Of a stretch of DNA of 64,000 nt, positions 9,476 through 18,991 are shown piece by piece; within the stretch, counting starts at the first letter, position 1; every line of letters begins with the position of its first letter. The stretch is taken from positions 496,001 to 560,000 of the forward strand of contig NZ_CP049015.1 of the NCBI RefSeq assembly GCF_011064845.1. Reading direction: 5' to 3'. A program made the translations under genes and the position numbers. The notes under the pieces are model-generated. The model did no database searches. It was given only the letters and a program-made list of their open reading frames with translations, and had not been told where the DNA came from. Source of the DNA: Citrobacter freundii ATCC 8090 = MTCC 1658 = NBRC 12681 (GTDB lineage Bacteria > Pseudomonadota > Gammaproteobacteria > Enterobacterales > Enterobacteriaceae).

Positions 9476-10216
9476 ATGCTAGAACATGTATGCCAGCTTG
9501 CACGGAACGCGGGCGATGCCATTATGCAGGTCTACGATGGAATCAAACCGATGGAGATTACCAGCAAGCAGGATGATTCTCCGGTCACGGCGGCGGATAT
9601 CGCCGCGCACAAGGTTATCCTCGAGGGATTACTGGCGCTGACGCCGGATATTCCCGTCCTGTCTGAAGAAGCGCCTCCTGGCTGGGATGTCCGCCAGCAC
9701 TGGCAGCGCTACTGGCTGGTGGACCCGCTGGACGGGACCAAAGAGTTCATTAAGCGTAACGGTGAATTTACGGTCAATATTGCGCTGATCGAAAAGGGAA
9801 AGCCGGTTCTGGGCGTGGTTTACGCGCCGGTAATGAAAGTGATGTACAGCGCAGCAGAAGGTAAAGCGTGGAAAGAAGAGTGCGGCGTACGTAAACAAAT
9901 TCAGGTTCGTGACGCGCGTCCGCCGCTGGTGGTCATTAGCCGCTCGCATGCCGATAATGAGTTAAAAGAGTATCTGCAACAGTTGGGCGAGCACCAGACC
10001 ACGTCGATTGGCTCATCGTTGAAGTTCTGCCTGGTGGCGGAAGGGCACGCACAGCTGTATCCGCGTTTTGGGCCCACTAACGTATGGGACACCGCCGCGG
10101 GCCACGCTGTTGCCGCTGCAGCCGGGGCGCACGTTCACGACTGGCAGGGGAAACCTCTGGATTACACCCCACGTGAATCGTTCCTCAACCCCGGCTTCCG
10201 CGTTTCTATTTACTGA
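9476..10216 (+). CDS. cysQ: 3'(2'),5'-bisphosphate nucleotidase CysQ
   Basis: Cytoplasmic inositol-monophosphatase-family enzyme that hydrolyses 3'-phosphoadenosine 5'-phosphate (PAP) to AMP, clearing a by-product of sulfate assimilation. The 246-aa protein has the magnesium-site motifs LSEEAPPG and DPLDGTKEF and the C-terminal [10 protein letters not shown]. coli has EEDPP where this protein has EEAPP. It is divergent from cpdB, and its last 11 nt overlap the last codons of the convergent ytfJ. Confidence 0.96.
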   Translation: MLEHVCQLARNAGDAIMQVYDGIKPMEITSKQDDSPVTAADIAAHKVILEGLLALTPDIPVLSEEAPPGWDVRQHWQRYWLVDPLDGTKEFIKRNGEFTVNIALIEKGKPVLGVVYAPVMKVMYSAAEGKAWKEECGVRKQIQVRDARPPLVVISRSHADNELKEYLQQLGEHQTTSIGSSLKFCLVAEGHAQLYPRFGPTNVWDTAAGHAVAAAAGAHVHDWQGKPLDYTPRESFLNPGFRVSIY

Positions 10217-10763
10217 GCAATTTGTGCAGCAGGGCAATTACCTGCTGCACCTCTTCCTGCGTTAATGCGCCATCTTTTGCCCACTGCACGCGTCCGTCCT
10301 TATCGAGTACGACGATAGCGGAGCTCTCTTCATCCAGTTGCCAGGCTTTACGCGCAATGCCATTGCTGTCGACAATGAATTGCGACCACGGGTAGAGCTT
10401 CTTATTGCTCTCCAGACTGCTGCGCACAAACATACCGGAGCCGGGGATGGCGTCATCTGTGTTGACGATAGTGGTGGTCTGATATTTGTCGTGCGGCAGG
10501 TTGGCGGCTTTGATTGCCTCGATCAGTGTCGCATTTTTCTCTTTGGCGGAGGTGCGTCCGGCAATGTGTTGCACAATTCGCACTTTCCCAGGCAATTGCG
10601 CGCTATTCCAGCTTTTGTAGCTAAACTTATCGTTATCGAGAATCAGTTCGCCGCGATCGGCGATCCCCACCGGTGGTACGCGTTGGTCAGTCTCAAACTT
10701 ATGTGCGGAGGCAATCATCGGCAGCAGCAGAAACGACAGCGCCAGCAGTTTTCGTAAGGTCAT
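10206..10763 (-). CDS. ytfJ: Periplasmic thioredoxin-fold protein YtfJ
   Basis: Small secreted protein (185 aa) of the YtfJ_HI0045 family with a signal peptide (residues 1-20, ending MIASAHK). The fold is thioredoxin-like but no CxxC active site is present, so disulfide chemistry is unlikely. The function is not established. The sequence is close to E. coli YtfJ throughout. Its 3' end overlaps cysQ by 11 nt on the opposite strand. The start has AAGGAAAACCT upstream. Confidence 0.93.
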   Translation of the reverse strand: MTLRKLLALSFLLLPMIASAHKFETDQRVPPVGIADRGELILDNDKFSYKSWNSAQLPGKVRIVQHIAGRTSAKEKNATLIEAIKAANLPHDKYQTTTIVNTDDAIPGSGMFVRSSLESNKKLYPWSQFIVDSNGIARKAWQLDEESSAIVVLDKDGRVQWAKDGALTQEEVQQVIALLHKLLSK

Positions 10764-11091
10764 AGGTTTTCCTTCTTTCTTTTATTTTGCAGGTGATCCG
10801 ACCACTTGGGTCTGGAATTTAATCATATGTGCGATTGATGCTTTTTCCCGCAAGCGCGATGCCAGTTTGCGGACGGGCGCACAAATCCTGCGAAAAATGA
10901 AGGCTTATACTGAAGACAGCGAAGCGTTGAAAAGATAATTCTGAATAATTGTAACCTGAAGGTAAATAAACTTATACACGCTGGAAACATCAACGAGATA
11001 GTCTATAGTCATAGGGCATTAAAATTTGCGCCTGAGGATTGTCGGACCGATTGTGGTACCGCAAAGGCGTAATGCTCAGCAGGAGACAACA
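10764..11091. other. Intergenic region between ytfJ and ytfK (328 bp)
   Basis: Divergent promoter region with no coding frame. A possible ytfK promoter is TTGTAA (10949-10954), 18 nt, TATACA (10973-10978). A second -10-like TATAGT is at 11004-11009. The ytfK leader would be about 105 nt or less. No convincing Pho box was found although E. coli ytfK is reported to be PhoB-dependent. Confidence 0.4.
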
Positions 11092-11298
11092 ATGAAAATT
11101 TTCCAACGATACAACCCGCTGCAGGTGGCGAAGTACGTGAAGATCCTGTTTCGTGGACGGTTATATATCAAGGATGTAGGCGCTTTTGAATTTGATAAGG
11201 GTAAGATTCTTATCCCAAAAGTGAAGGACAAGCTGCATTTTTCCGTGATGTCCGAAGTTAACCGTCAGGTCTTGCGTCTGCAAACTGAGATGGCTTGA
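11092..11298 (+). CDS. ytfK: YtfK, modulator of SpoT and (p)ppGpp level
   Basis: A 68-aa DUF1107 protein, [20 protein letters not shown] to RLQTEMA, almost identical to E. coli YtfK. In E. coli it binds SpoT and tips the balance toward (p)ppGpp synthesis under phosphate or fatty acid starvation. The start is the ATG at 11092 with AGGAG seven nt upstream. An in-frame ATG at 11026 would add 22 residues absent from the family. It is transcribed alone and ends at a shared bidirectional hairpin with ytfL. Confidence 0.95.
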   Translation: MKIFQRYNPLQVAKYVKILFRGRLYIKDVGAFEFDKGKILIPKVKDKLHFSVMSEVNRQVLRLQTEMA

Positions 11299-11323
11299 TC
11301 AAGTGCTATGCAGTAGTTAAAAA

Positions 11324-11347
11324 AACGGCTCCTGGACAGGAGCCGTT
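11324..11347 (-). terminator. Strong terminator shared by ytfL and ytfK
   Basis: A 10-bp stem AACGGCTCCT / AGGAGCCGTT with a 4-nt loop. On the minus strand it is followed by seven T, a strong terminator for ytfL. On the plus strand a weak GTTTCT follows, so it may also stop ytfK. Confidence 0.88.
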
Positions 11348-11364
11348 GATGTTTCTGTAAGGCG

Positions 11365-12705
11365 TTACGACGCCTTTGCCTCTTCTTTTGCATCTGGCAG
11401 TTTTGGTACCAGAACTGTAGGTTTGCTGTCCAGACGCGTCACCAGCAGCTGATCGATCTTGTAGTTATCGATATCCACCACTTCAAATTTGTAGCCAGAA
11501 TACTTCACCGAGTCGGTGCGTTTCGGGATTTTACGCAGCATGAACATCATAAAGCCGCCGATGGTTTCATAGTTGCCGGACTGCGGGAACTCGTCGATAT
11601 CCAGCACGCGCATAACGTCATCAATCGGCGTACCGCCATCAACCAACCATGAGTTCTCATCACGCGCCACAATCTGCTCTTCCAGACCCTGGCCAACTAA
11701 ATCACCCATCAGCGTGGTCATCACGTCGTTGAGCGTGATAATCCCTACCACCAGCGCGTACTCGTTCATGATGACGGCAAAGTCTTCGCCTGCGGTTTTG
11801 AAGCTTTCCAGTGCTTCAGAGAGCGTCAGCGTGTCCGGGACGATCAGCGTATTGCGGATCTGTACGCCGCTGTTCAGCGCCATGCTTTGGTTCGCCAGTA
11901 CGCGGTTGAGGAGATCCTTTGAATCGACATAACCAATGATGTGGTCGATATCTTCGTTACACACCAGGAATTTGGAGTGCGGATGTTCCGCCACCTTGTT
12001 CTTCAGGCTTTGCTCATCTTCATGGAGATCGAACCAGATAATATTCTCGCGCGAGGTCATTGAAGATGGGACGGTACGCGATTCCAGTTCGAACACATTT
12101 TCAATCAGCTCATGCTCCTGTTTGCGCAGAACACCCGCCAGCGCACCGGCTTCGACCACGGCGTAAATGTCGTCTGAGGTGATGTCGTCTTTTCGCACCA
12201 TTGGGATCTTAAACAGACGGAAAATGTTGTTTGCCAGACCGTTAAAGAACCACACCAGCGGGCGGAAGACCAGCAGGCAGAAGCGCATCGGGTTGATGAT
12301 ACGCAAAGCCACAGCTTCTGGCGCAATCATACCGATGCGTTTCGGGGTTAAATCCGCGAACAGGATGAACAGGCCAGTAACCAGCGAGAATGACAGAATA
12401 AAGCTTAACTGTTCGGACAGCTCTGGAGCGAAGTACTTCGAGAAAAGGCTGTAAAACGCCGGGGAGAATGCTGCATCACCGACGATACCGCCGAGAATGG
12501 CGACCGCGTTAAGGCCAATTTGCACGACGGTAAAAAACATGCCGGGGTTTTCCTGCATCTTCAAAACACGTTGTGCGTTTACGTTGCCTTCATCGGCAAG
12601 CAGTTTAAGTTTTATTTTGCGTGATGCAGCAAGCGAGATCTCAGATATCGAGAAAAACGCACTCACGGCGATCAGGCAGAGAATGACTAAAATACTGTTT
12701 AACAT
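11365..12705 (-). CDS. ytfL: Polyamine export protein PaeA (YtfL), CNNM/CorC family
   Basis: Inner-membrane protein of 446 aa. It has an N-terminal DUF21 membrane domain (about residues 1-190, starting MLNSILVILCLIAVSAFF), a pair of CBS domains (about 210-340) and a C-terminal CorC_HlyC transporter-associated domain (GGFMMFMLRKIPKR region). E. coli YtfL has been renamed PaeA because it lowers cytosolic cadaverine and putrescine and helps survival in stationary phase. The family also includes magnesium and cobalt exporters, so other ions are possible. It ends at a strong terminator, and an ERIC element lies just upstream. Confidence 0.93.
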   Translation of the reverse strand: MLNSILVILCLIAVSAFFSISEISLAASRKIKLKLLADEGNVNAQRVLKMQENPGMFFTVVQIGLNAVAILGGIVGDAAFSPAFYSLFSKYFAPELSEQLSFILSFSLVTGLFILFADLTPKRIGMIAPEAVALRIINPMRFCLLVFRPLVWFFNGLANNIFRLFKIPMVRKDDITSDDIYAVVEAGALAGVLRKQEHELIENVFELESRTVPSSMTSRENIIWFDLHEDEQSLKNKVAEHPHSKFLVCNEDIDHIIGYVDSKDLLNRVLANQSMALNSGVQIRNTLIVPDTLTLSEALESFKTAGEDFAVIMNEYALVVGIITLNDVMTTLMGDLVGQGLEEQIVARDENSWLVDGGTPIDDVMRVLDIDEFPQSGNYETIGGFMMFMLRKIPKRTDSVKYSGYKFEVVDIDNYKIDQLLVTRLDSKPTVLVPKLPDAKEEAKAS

Positions 12706-12750
12706 ATCTTATCCGACCGTTCAGGTCAGATCCTCGGAAGGGAGAAGTTG

Positions 12751-12876
12751 ATACTCGTCGTCTTTCAAGCTACAGGTGCGTTAGCTGCACTCATTCACCC
12801 CAGTCACATAGTTATCTATGCTCCTGGGGATTCACGAGTTTGCCGCCTGCCTGCAACTCGAAATCCATAGAGTATA
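12751..12876. repeat. ERIC (IRU) element, full length
   Basis: A 126-bp imperfect palindrome starting ATACTCGTCGTCTTTCAAGC, with the central CACCCCAGTCAC ... GCTCCTGGGGATTCAC core, and ending CAACTCGAAATCCATAGAGT. It carries close matches to both ERIC primer motifs. It lies between the glycoside hydrolase operon and ytfL. Confidence 0.9.
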
Positions 12877-12896
12877 AATCCAATGGAATATTCAAT

Positions 12897-12925
12897 GAAA
12901 ACCGGTCCGAAGGGAGTGGACCGGT
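12897..12925 (-). terminator. Terminator of the oxidoreductase/glycoside hydrolase operon
   Basis: Read on the minus strand, ACCGGTCC / GGACCGGT (12901-12908 with 12918-12925) forms an 8-bp stem followed by TTTTC. It lies about 60 nt after the stop of the last gene in the operon. Confidence 0.65.
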
Positions 12926-12985
12926 AATTTCAGAAGCTAGTATAGCGTAAGGTACTGTAAAGTCGCCAGAGGAGCTTTTTTGGCC

Positions 12986-14056
12986 TTATCCTGCGGCGTT
13001 AAGCCTGCGCACCATCTGCATCTCTTTTTCGCTATAAGGCGAACCATCCGACTTCAGCACATCGTGGAACCATAGCTGCGCCGTCGTCTCGTTCCGCGGG
13101 ATATCCGGCCACGGCAACCAGGTTTGCGTTTTCCCCTGTACCAGCCCCCAGTGAAAGCTGGAAACGCGCTGGGCGCGAAATAGCGGCAGCTGTTCTTCTA
13201 TTCGGCTATCGACATGGCGTGCCAGCCACTCGGTACAAAAGAGCGGCCTGCCAAATTCGGCCAACTGTGACAGAAGAGACAGCTGGCCAGGGGTGTCGAC
13301 ATAGGCATGGTAGCTAATCACATCGGAAAGCCGCAGCGCCGCTATATCAACAGGATGCGTAAACGCATTCCCGCACGCCGCGCGATCGTCAATATGCCAG
13401 GCTGCTACGGTCAACGGTTGAGAGGGTGACTCCTGTCGGGCCCAGCTAAACAGATGGGTCATTAGGGTTAAGGCGTAGATTTCCAGCCTGTCATCATAGC
13501 GGGCAAATTCGCCAGTATGACAAAAAATCCCGCCGTTGCCTGGCTCATTATATAAATCCCAGACGCTGATGCGCGAGTCATGGCGAAAGTAACGGATGAT
13601 ATCTCTGACGTAGGCTTCAATGTGCGGCCAACAGCGTCGATCCAGCACGCAGGCGCGCCCAGGGCTACCCGCCGCCTGGCTGTTGTGAATGCCGGGAACC
13701 GGCGGTTTTTGCTGACCGATAACGGGCTCATCACCAGAAAAAGCGCAGTCGTCGAGCAGCGTCAACATCACTTTTATACGGTGGCTATGGGCAATGCTCA
13801 GGAAGATATTTATGCGCTCGAGAAGCCCGTCACGGTCATACTGCCAGACGGTAAAAGGTAAATTTGTTCGCAACTGGTTATAGCCATACTGGCTGGCCCA
13901 GCCGAGTTCCTGATCGATAGTACTGCTATCGAAACTCTCTGCCTGCCACATTTCGAGCCAGTTAACCGCGGTGCGCGGCAAGTAGTTAAAACCGCAGCCC
14001 CAGGGTTGCTGTTGATACCAGCTTTGCGCCCGTGCTTTGTTCCATGGGTTATACAT
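12986..14056 (-). CDS. Cytoplasmic clan GH-A glycoside hydrolase (cellulase/xylanase-like annotation group)
   Basis: A 356-aa TIM-barrel glycosidase with no signal peptide. The clan GH-A signature is visible: WDLYNEP places the acid/base at Glu171, and PLFCTEW places the nucleophile at Glu276. Relatives are often labelled 1,4-beta-xylanase, but a cytosolic location points to small imported glycosides rather than polymers. The start is the ATG at 14056 with AGGAG six nt upstream. The longer frame up to 14134 overlaps the upstream gene and has no family support. It is last in the operon, 10 nt after the symporter gene. The substrate is unknown. Confidence 0.8.
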   Translation of the reverse strand: MYNPWNKARAQSWYQQQPWGCGFNYLPRTAVNWLEMWQAESFDSSTIDQELGWASQYGYNQLRTNLPFTVWQYDRDGLLERINIFLSIAHSHRIKVMLTLLDDCAFSGDEPVIGQQKPPVPGIHNSQAAGSPGRACVLDRRCWPHIEAYVRDIIRYFRHDSRISVWDLYNEPGNGGIFCHTGEFARYDDRLEIYALTLMTHLFSWARQESPSQPLTVAAWHIDDRAACGNAFTHPVDIAALRLSDVISYHAYVDTPGQLSLLSQLAEFGRPLFCTEWLARHVDSRIEEQLPLFRAQRVSSFHWGLVQGKTQTWLPWPDIPRNETTAQLWFHDVLKSDGSPYSEKEMQMVRRLNAAG

Positions 14057-14066
14057 GATGCGCTCC

Positions 14067-15611
14067 TTATTCTGCATCTGAGAGACTGACGCGTCCCGTC
14101 GCACGCTGCGTGGCGCTGCCACCCCAAACTTCATCGTACTCGTAGCCAGTAAGTTGCTTGATCACCACCCGAGTTTCTTCATCGCAGTCACGATAGTTGC
14201 CACCCAGCTTGCGGCGAGCGATCTCTTTAAGCAGAACTTTGTGGGTTTCGCGAGTGAGTTTGAATTTGTAGGTCGCGTAGAAACTCACCGCCAGCAGCGC
14301 CGCGGTAGCAAAGATCATCAATCCGATAATAGCGTGGAGCGCGCTTTCCGGCTGTGCGCCGCTGCCTTTTATAAAGCCAGACTCTTCCAGCACCATGCCG
14401 ATAAGCAAAATAGCGATTGCCACGGTACTTTTGCGGGTGAGTACCATAACGCCTGCAAAAATCCCTTCACGGCGCTGTTGGGTAACCATTTCGTCGATAT
14501 CAGGAATAAAGCTGTAGATATTCCATGGGATATAGTAAAGGCCGGAACGCGCCATACCGAGTAGAATAAATACCGCCGAGAACAAAATGTTGGATACTTG
14601 GGTTTCAGTGTAATAAATAATAAATAAAAAGAGTAATACACTAAATATACAGGTGTAAGAAAGACGTAGTGCCGCTGACGGGGTGATATTGAGTTTGTTC
14701 AGTAGTAGCATAAATCCATAGGTGCCAAATACTGAAGCAAAGGCGGCAATACTTAACCAGCCCGAAACGGAGGCGGCATCCTGGCTTAAACAATACACCA
14801 CGTAATAGGTGAAAACCGAGCCGAATACATCCATGGCGGTAAATGAGAAAATATAAATAATGATATGCAAGCGAAATGCCCGGATACGGAATGACGAAAA
14901 TAGATCAAGTATTAAATATTTAAGGTGATTCAGTAGCCCGCTATTTCGTTGTAAGTCAGCCTGAAATGTCTCTTCCTGAACGTCTTTGGCTTCCCATGTA
15001 CAGCGCCAGGTTATAAATACGGCAAGACAGAACACGACGGAAAAAATCAGTCCGGTTAGCGTATAGGTAAAGGGATTATCTTTGCCGGTGAACTGCATTA
15101 GGATACCGGGTACCGAGACGGCAAGGAATCCGCCCAACTGCGAGCAGATCATGCGCACGCCGGAGAGGCGACTGCGTTCTTCGTAGCGATTGGTCATCTC
15201 TGCGGCGAGGGTTTCCCACGGCACTAGCACCATCGCTGACAGTAGCTCAATTGACAGATAGGTTCCCAGGTAATACCAGTAACCCATGTCGGTCAGCCAC
15301 AGCAGAGCATAGAGAAACATTAAAGGAGAACTGAGTAATAAAAAGAAGCGACGGCGGCCAAATCGTCGACCCAGCCACGTGTTGCCAAAGTTATCAGTGA
15401 TGTAACCCATAATTGGGCTGAGTACCGCATCAATCACGCGGGCAATAGCAAATATTGAGCCTGCTTCCAGTACGCTTAAACCGCAGTAGGTGGTATAAAA
15501 AAATAAAAGCCAGGTTCCGATAATGGCGAAAGCACCGCCGCCAAATAAATCAGTAATGCCATAGCCGATCGCTACACCATAACTGACTCTGCGTTCAGTT
15601 GGTTTGACCAT
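14067..15611 (-). CDS. GPH-family sugar/cation symporter
   Basis: Membrane transporter of the glycoside-pentoside-hexuronide family in the major facilitator superfamily (514 aa, twelve membrane segments). The motif [32 protein letters not shown] is typical of MelB-like proteins, where the first Asp takes part in cation coupling. The C-terminal 70 residues form a long charged cytoplasmic tail. It is the only transporter in the operon and should import the glycoside used by the flanking oxidoreductases and hydrolase. The codons are more AT-rich than those of neighbouring backbone genes. An 81-nt gap separates it from the oxidoreductase gene upstream. Confidence 0.88.
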   Translation of the reverse strand: MVKPTERRVSYGVAIGYGITDLFGGGAFAIIGTWLLFFYTTYCGLSVLEAGSIFAIARVIDAVLSPIMGYITDNFGNTWLGRRFGRRRFFLLLSSPLMFLYALLWLTDMGYWYYLGTYLSIELLSAMVLVPWETLAAEMTNRYEERSRLSGVRMICSQLGGFLAVSVPGILMQFTGKDNPFTYTLTGLIFSVVFCLAVFITWRCTWEAKDVQEETFQADLQRNSGLLNHLKYLILDLFSSFRIRAFRLHIIIYIFSFTAMDVFGSVFTYYVVYCLSQDAASVSGWLSIAAFASVFGTYGFMLLLNKLNITPSAALRLSYTCIFSVLLFLFIIYYTETQVSNILFSAVFILLGMARSGLYYIPWNIYSFIPDIDEMVTQQRREGIFAGVMVLTRKSTVAIAILLIGMVLEESGFIKGSGAQPESALHAIIGLMIFATAALLAVSFYATYKFKLTRETHKVLLKEIARRKLGGNYRDCDEETRVVIKQLTGYEYDEVWGGSATQRATGRVSLSDAE

Positions 15612-15692
15612 AATATTTTCCAGTATGTAGGGTATTTGTACTCCGGTATTATCCGGCTGATGTTTATTAATTCTGTAGTGCTAGGTTAATTT

Positions 15693-16715
15693 TTAATTAT
15701 TAATGGTTATCCATTGTCGGGTTTTAGACGAATGATAAATAGCATCGACCATCGCCAGTGATTTGCGGGCATCATTAATATTGATATATTCTGTTTGACC
15801 TCCATGAGTAATAGCATGATAAAACTGACGAATGGCCTGCTGGTGGCCCAGACCCCAGTAACTTTTACTGTGGCCGTCCGGTGAACCGTCGCAATCCAGC
15901 TTCAGGCGCCGATCCGTTGTAACGCGCCACAGGGTGTTATCCGTGAGCTGCAGCATGCCGTGTTCGCAATGGATCTCCAGCAGCAGCGGTGAATCGAGGG
16001 TATTGCAGTTGCTGGCATAAAACAGACCGCGGGCACCGTTGGTAAAGTGCAGGGTCGCCATCGCGCAGTCTTCGGCTTCGGTAACGTCTGCCAGCTCGCC
16101 GCTGTCCACCACGCCTTTCAAACGCGTTACACCGCCGGCGAACCACTGCATCAGATCGAGAGTGTGAATGGCCTGGTTGATCAGTAAACTGCCGCCTTCG
16201 CTGGCAAAACGCCCACGCCACGGGCTTTCGCTGTAATACGCTTTAGAGCGTGACCAGGTCAAAACCGCTTTAATACTTAACATTCTACCCAGCGTATTTT
16301 TCGCCAGTTCGTCGCGGATACGTAAACTGGTTGGATTAAGCCGGTTTTGATAACACACGCCCAGCAAGCCCTGGGCGGACGCTGCTGCGTTAGCGATGTC
16401 TGCGACTTCTGTGCAATTCAACCCCACCGGCTTTTCACAAAACACATGTTTCCCGGCGGCAAGCGCGGCGGTAATCATGTTTTTGTGCTCGAAATGAGGT
16501 GTACAGATATGGACGACGTCGATGTCATTATCCAGCAGCATTTCACGGTAATTCTGGTAAAAGCGGCAGTTATACGCCATGGCCTGTTGCAAACCGTTGG
16601 CGCTATCAATATCGACCAGCGCGCGCAGCGTGACCCCCGGCAAAAGCCGGAGGGCGTTAACGTGGCTGCGGTGAATCGCCCCCGCGCCGATGATGGCGGC
16701 ATTGAGTGTTGTCAT
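15693..16715 (-). CDS. Gfo/Idh/MocA-family oxidoreductase (fourth in operon)
   Basis: NAD(P)-dependent sugar dehydrogenase type protein, 340 aa. The N-terminal Rossmann fold starts MTTLNAAIIGAGAIHRSH, the EKP motif is at residues 94-96 (VFCEKPVGLN), and the C-terminal alpha/beta domain carries GGSLLINQAIHTLDLMQWF, which holds the usual catalytic His. The ATG at 16715 was chosen for GGAGGT upstream and because the Rossmann motif begins there. It starts 11 nt after the stop of the previous gene. The family oxidises or reduces hydroxyls of sugars and inositols. The exact substrate cannot be read from sequence. Confidence 0.85.
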   Translation of the reverse strand: MTTLNAAIIGAGAIHRSHVNALRLLPGVTLRALVDIDSANGLQQAMAYNCRFYQNYREMLLDNDIDVVHICTPHFEHKNMITAALAAGKHVFCEKPVGLNCTEVADIANAAASAQGLLGVCYQNRLNPTSLRIRDELAKNTLGRMLSIKAVLTWSRSKAYYSESPWRGRFASEGGSLLINQAIHTLDLMQWFAGGVTRLKGVVDSGELADVTEAEDCAMATLHFTNGARGLFYASNCNTLDSPLLLEIHCEHGMLQLTDNTLWRVTTDRRLKLDCDGSPDGHSKSYWGLGHQQAIRQFYHAITHGGQTEYININDARKSLAMVDAIYHSSKTRQWITINN

Positions 16716-16726
16716 GTCACCTCCGG

Positions 16727-17794
16727 TTATGTGCGGGCATTCGCCAGCATTTGCGCTTTCACGCATAGCTCTGCGGCTTTAAAGGCGTGGGCCTGAGTCA
16801 TGGCGTTTTCCGTGCGATTCAGACAATCGAGAATGAATTCACCGAAGAACGGGAAACCGACTTTTCCCGCGACCGGGAGACGAAACTCTCCTTCTTTATT
16901 CACCAGATACACCACGTCCTGTTCGCCTCTGGTGATATCCACATACTTGCGGATCTCAATGTAACCTTCGGTACCCAGCAACGTCAGGCGTCCATCCCCC
17001 CAGCTACTGAGCCCCTGCGGCGTGAACCAGTCGCAGCGGAAATAACCCGTTGCGCCGTTGTCGCCCGCCAGCATGGCATCGCCAAAGTCTTCAAACTGCG
17101 AAAACTGCGGATGATTAACGTTACGCACCTGGCTGGCGACGACGTGTGCCTCGCGGTTGCCGGTATAAAACAGGAATTGTTCGATTTGATGGCTACCGAT
17201 GTCGCACAGAATGCCGCCAAAGTAGCGTTTGTCATAAAACCAGTCCGGGCGCCCATTGCCTTCACGGTGCGGCCCTGTGCCCAGGGTTTGCATCACGCGC
17301 CCAATCGCCCCTTGCTGAATGAGCTGACCAGCAAAGACAGCGCTTTCAACGTGCAGACGCTCGCTGTAATAGATTGCGTATTTGCGTCCGGTTTTCGCCA
17401 CCATCGCTTTGGCGTCTTCCAGTTGTGCAAGGGTGGTTAACGGAGCCTTGTCGGTGAAGTAGTCTTTCCCTGCCGCCATTACCTTTAGCCCCAGCGGGCA
17501 GCGTTCAGACGGAATAGCCGCCCCGGCAACCAGTTGTACCTCACGATCGTTCAGGATTGTCTCGAGCGAATCGGCCACCTGCGCCTGCGGATACTGCTGC
17601 AGAAATTGATCGATTTTGTGCGGATCGGGATCGTAAACCCATTTCAGCGTGGCACCTGCCTCAATCAACCCGTTGCACATGCCGTAGATATGGCCGTGGT
17701 CGAGCGTGGCGGCGGCAATGACAAACTCGCCAGGCTTCACGACCGGCTGAGGCTTCCCGGTAGGGGCGTAGTTCATTCCGTCTTGCTTGTTCAT
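16727..17794 (-). CDS. Atypical Gfo/Idh/MocA-family oxidoreductase (third in operon)
   Basis: A 355-aa member with unusual features. A 22-residue N-terminal extension precedes the Rossmann strand. The glycine-rich loop reads AATLDHGHIYGM instead of GxGxxG, and the EKP motif is replaced by DKAP (residues 115-118, YFTDKAPLTT). The substrate domain keeps GGILCDIGSHQIEQFLF. The Lys of the motif is kept, so catalysis is still possible, with altered cofactor handling likely. Its ATG overlaps the upstream stop by four nt (ATGA at 17791-17794), so translation is coupled. AGGAG lies seven nt before the start. Confidence 0.8.
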   Translation of the reverse strand: MNKQDGMNYAPTGKPQPVVKPGEFVIAAATLDHGHIYGMCNGLIEAGATLKWVYDPDPHKIDQFLQQYPQAQVADSLETILNDREVQLVAGAAIPSERCPLGLKVMAAGKDYFTDKAPLTTLAQLEDAKAMVAKTGRKYAIYYSERLHVESAVFAGQLIQQGAIGRVMQTLGTGPHREGNGRPDWFYDKRYFGGILCDIGSHQIEQFLFYTGNREAHVVASQVRNVNHPQFSQFEDFGDAMLAGDNGATGYFRCDWFTPQGLSSWGDGRLTLLGTEGYIEIRKYVDITRGEQDVVYLVNKEGEFRLPVAGKVGFPFFGEFILDCLNRTENAMTQAHAFKAAELCVKAQMLANART

Positions 17795-18975
17795 GATTTA
17801 ACTCCTGAATCTAAGTCTTTACCCAGAGGGATGGCGCCTACTTCCGCAAAATTGCTCACGGAGGCGGATTTCTCATAGAAATGCGGGGCGATTTCAATCA
17901 GGCCGCCGGTGCGATAAAACGCATCGCTGTGGTGGATGGGCAGCGCCACCACCGTGCGGGTGATGGCGGATTTATAGATAGCGGTGATCAGCTCCAGCGA
18001 GCGTTTGCCCTGTTCGCCATCGACCAGCGGACGGGTTTGTCGTTCGATGGCGCTAAGCAGGTTGTCGATTTGCCCGGTATGCAGCGTCCATTGCAGCGCT
18101 GGCGTAGCGTGAAAAAGTGCGTCCAGACCTTGTTCCAGCTCACCGTTATTTTCCGTTTGCGGAAAGCCGTTGTCCGCCGACTGGCTGGCATGGACTTGCC
18201 ACGGCGCAGAAATTCGCGCTTTTTCGCCCTGAATAACAATTTTCTGGTCTTCACCGTGATGCACCACCGAGGCGGTCAGTTGCGTCAGCGCCCCGTGTGA
18301 GTATTTGAAAATAGCCGCGCTAAGATCTTCGACTTCGGCGTTGTCGTGGGCGACGTTGGTCATCATCGCCACCACTTCCGTTGGGAAGCCGAGCATCCAC
18401 TGAATGGCGTCGATGTGGTGCACCGCGTGATTCAGCGTGCAGCCGCCGCCTTCCTTCTGCCACGTGCCGCGCCACCACAAATCGTAATAACAGTGTCCGC
18501 GCCACCAGAACGAATCCACCTGCGCATGGCAAATCTTGCCCGCCAGCCCGGAATCAACCACGGTTTTCAAACGCCAGAAGGCATCGGTAAAGCGGTTTTG
18601 GGCGATGACCGATAAGATTTTCCCGCTGGCCTTTTGCGCGGCGATCATCGCATCGCACTCTTCGAGCGAGGCGGCCATCGGCTTTTCGCACAGCACATGT
18701 TTTCCGGCGTGCAGCGCTTCAATGCTGATGCCTGCGTGTACGTACGGCGGCGTGCAGACATCGACCACATCGACCTCAATGCCTGCGTTAAGCATCGCCT
18801 GATGGCTGCGGAAGACTTGCGCTTCGCTCAGGCCATAGCGTGATTTCTTCTCCTCTGCTTTCTCCGGGTAGATATCGACCAGCGCAACAATCCGACAACG
18901 ATCCGCGAACTGTAAATAGCCCTGAATGTGGTTGTGGGAGATATTCCCGGTACCGACAATCGCAATGTTCAGCAT
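17791..18975 (-). CDS. Gfo/Idh/MocA-family oxidoreductase (second in operon)
   Basis: A 394-aa protein with Rossmann start MLNIAIVGTGNISHNH, EKP motif at 97-99 (VLCEKPMAAS) and substrate domain GGGCTLNHAVHHIDAIQWMLG. The extra C-terminal 40 residues (HHSDAFYRTGGLIEIAPHFY onward) resemble the tail seen in glycoside-oxidising members. The ATG at 18975 has AGGAG seven nt upstream. A frame open to 19092 overlaps the previous gene and is not used. The gap to the previous gene is 16 nt. It probably acts on the same imported glycoside as its paralogues. Confidence 0.85.
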   Translation of the reverse strand: MLNIAIVGTGNISHNHIQGYLQFADRCRIVALVDIYPEKAEEKKSRYGLSEAQVFRSHQAMLNAGIEVDVVDVCTPPYVHAGISIEALHAGKHVLCEKPMAASLEECDAMIAAQKASGKILSVIAQNRFTDAFWRLKTVVDSGLAGKICHAQVDSFWWRGHCYYDLWWRGTWQKEGGGCTLNHAVHHIDAIQWMLGFPTEVVAMMTNVAHDNAEVEDLSAAIFKYSHGALTQLTASVVHHGEDQKIVIQGEKARISAPWQVHASQSADNGFPQTENNGELEQGLDALFHATPALQWTLHTGQIDNLLSAIERQTRPLVDGEQGKRSLELITAIYKSAITRTVVALPIHHSDAFYRTGGLIEIAPHFYEKSASVSNFAEVGAIPLGKDLDSGVKS

Positions 18976-18991
18976 GATTTTCTCCTGCGCG

